DNA of 24,998 bases from Acidobacteriota bacterium (GTDB lineage: Bacteria; Acidobacteriota; Terriglobia; Terriglobales; Acidobacteriaceae). The stretch covers positions 1-24,998 of the forward strand of contig JAJXZK010000437.1 in NCBI GenBank assembly GCA_021780095.1, read 5' to 3'. This document shows positions 24,179-24,998 of this stretch, one piece after another; the stretch's first letter is position 1; the number at the start of each line of letters is the position of its first letter. The translations under genes and the position numbers were made by a program. The notes beneath the pieces were generated by a model, which saw only the letters and a list, made by a program, of their open reading frames with translations, ran no database searches and was not told the DNA's origin.

Positions 24179-24736
24179 GGAGACAACTGCAGCAGCGAAG
24201 AGCAGGCGCGTGAATTGCTGGCCATGCTCCAGCATCGGTTTGCGGAACGCAAGTTGCAACTCCATCCGCAAAAGACCAAGATCGTTTACTGCAAGGATGC
24301 GAATCGACGAGGCAATTATCCGGAGCAGCGTTTCGACTTTCTGGGCCATACGTTCCGGCCCCGTGGAGTGAAGAACCGCTCTGGTGAGTTTTTCATCAGT
24401 TTCTCTCCCGCGGTCAGCGTGAAGGCGATCAAGGCGATGCGCCAGGTCCTGCGTCGCTGGAAGTTGCCGCATCGGGGCGATCTTGCTACAGAAGACCTCG
24501 TGAATTGGCTTCAACCAGGTGTTCGAGGTTGGATCCACTACTATGGGCGATTCTGTCCGTCTACACTGTATCGGGCGCTGCACATGGTCGACGAGCTTCT
24601 GGTTCGCTGGGCGCGACGCAAATACAAATGGCTCAGGATGCATACGACGCGGGCGTGGGCTTGGCTGGAACGGCTAACATCGCGACAGCCCGATCTGCTT
24701 CCGCACTGGCAACTTGCAGCTAAGGTTGGGCGATAG
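24179..24736 (+). pseudogene. Group II intron maturase, C-terminal fragment
   Basis: The frame begins at the conserved CSSEEQARELLAML and continues LQLHPQKTKIVYCKD, FDFLGHTFRPRGVKNRSGEF, FSPAVSVKAIKAMRQVLRRW and the maturase X segment GVRGWIHYYGRFCPSTLYRA, to a stop at 24736. It is the end of the reverse-transcriptase domain plus thumb/maturase. The catalytic YADD and everything before it are missing, so it cannot reverse transcribe. The intron RNA 3' domains follow directly, so the truncation is at the 5' side only. Confidence 0.8.
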
Positions 24737-24810
24737 GAGCTGGATGAGTCGAGAGGCTCACGTCCAGTTCTGGGAGAGCGCGGAGGTGCAATCGTTCCGC
24801 GCCACTCGAC
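24737..24810 (+). ncRNA. Group II intron domains V-VI (3' end)
   Basis: GAGCTGGATGAG…CTCACGTCCAGTTC (24737-24770) folds as the 34-nt domain V hairpin: GAGC/GTTC base stem, bulge and tetraloop-like tip. It matches the common bacterial form GAGC…GTTC. A second hairpin, GCGCGGA/TCCGCGC, follows and would be domain VI. The 3' splice boundary is probably at CTCGAC ending near 24810. Confidence 0.7.
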
Positions 24811-24879
24811 ATTGCATGGTCATGCTCCAAGACTCACGGATGAAAATATCCTGATATACAGGGATGGAAAGACGTCACC

Positions 24880-24898
24880 GTGTACACCCCATGTACAC
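24880..24898. repeat. TGTACA inverted-repeat site, copy 2
   Basis: GTGTACACCCCATGTACAC is a perfect 7-bp inverted repeat (GTGTACA/TGTACAC) with a 5-bp spacer. Its last 17 bases match the site at 4091-4107 with one difference. No gene start lies immediately next to it on the plus strand; the end of a minus-strand frame lies 20 bases away. Confidence 0.6.
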
Positions 24899-24917
24899 TT
24901 TTAGAGCATTTTCTGTT

Positions 24918-24998
24918 TTACCGTAGACCATTGAGAGCCAGCCTGAACCAAGCTTGTGCATTGTCAGCAGTGATCCGTGGCAGGGCTTCAGTGATGGC
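24918..24998 (-). CDS. Partial CDS, possible transposase C-terminus
   Basis: The minus-strand frame entering from the right edge reads AITEALPRITADNAQAWFRL followed by ALNGLR and a stop at 24918. The pattern AIxEAL..IT..xAxAWFR is reminiscent of the last residues of IS630-type transposases. Only 26 residues are visible, so the family is a guess and the gene continues outside the window. Confidence 0.3.
   Translation of the reverse strand, partial: AITEALPRITADNAQAWFRLALNGLR

Overview
The window looks like a chromosomal segment of an Acidobacteriota (Terriglobia-like) bacterium. This is a judgement from gene families I recognise, not from a database search. A tightly packed Fe-S assembly block (iscA-hscB-hscA-fdx-iscX) lies at the left end. 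It is followed by about 20 kb of accessory DNA carrying several acidobacterial-style conserved hypotheticals and many decayed mobile elements.

Layout. (1) 74-4048, plus strand: iscA, hscB with an N-terminal zinc ribbon, hscA, a [2Fe-2S] ferredoxin and iscX. This is housekeeping Fe-S cluster biogenesis. (2) 4049-7883: a palindrome beside a tyrosine-recombinase N-terminal remnant, a small secreted Cys-containing protein, a decayed Crp/Fnr-like regulator, a tandem-domain universal stress protein, a polytopic membrane protein and a decayed IS1182-type transposase. Two near-identical Crp-type operators (TGTGA-N6-TCAC) lie in this zone. (3) 7884-14685, plus strand: the most interesting part, a respiratory or extracellular electron-transfer cluster. 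It has a Cyc2-like outer-membrane protein (one c-type heme fused to a probable beta-barrel), two tandem secreted cupredoxins, a membrane-anchored hexaheme cytochrome c, a monoheme cytochrome c and a secreted protein with two related halves. The last three are joined by 4-bp ATGA overlaps. (4) 14694-16921: fragments of a DUF932 phage/plasmid-type gene, an IS1595 transposase with a stop codon, and an almost intact IS5-type element whose transposase carries an amber codon. (5) 17051-21157, minus strand: a 675-residue FAD-dependent oxidoreductase of the geranylgeranyl-reductase type and a group of small conserved hypotheticals, two of which are paralogous. (6) 21269-23290: two IS21 remnants joined head to head, with a 23-bp-period terminal repeat array. 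(7) 23370-24998: a YaaW-like protein, the 3' third of a group II intron (maturase end plus domain V), a second copy of the palindrome, and the end of a possible transposase leaving the window.

How the parts may work together (inference): the Cyc2-like porin would carry electrons across the outer membrane, the amicyanin-like cupredoxins would shuttle them in the periplasm, and the anchored hexaheme and monoheme cytochromes would pass them to an inner-membrane acceptor not seen here. The direction of electron flow and the donor (for example Fe(II)) cannot be decided from sequence alone. No tRNA, rRNA or CRISPR array was seen.
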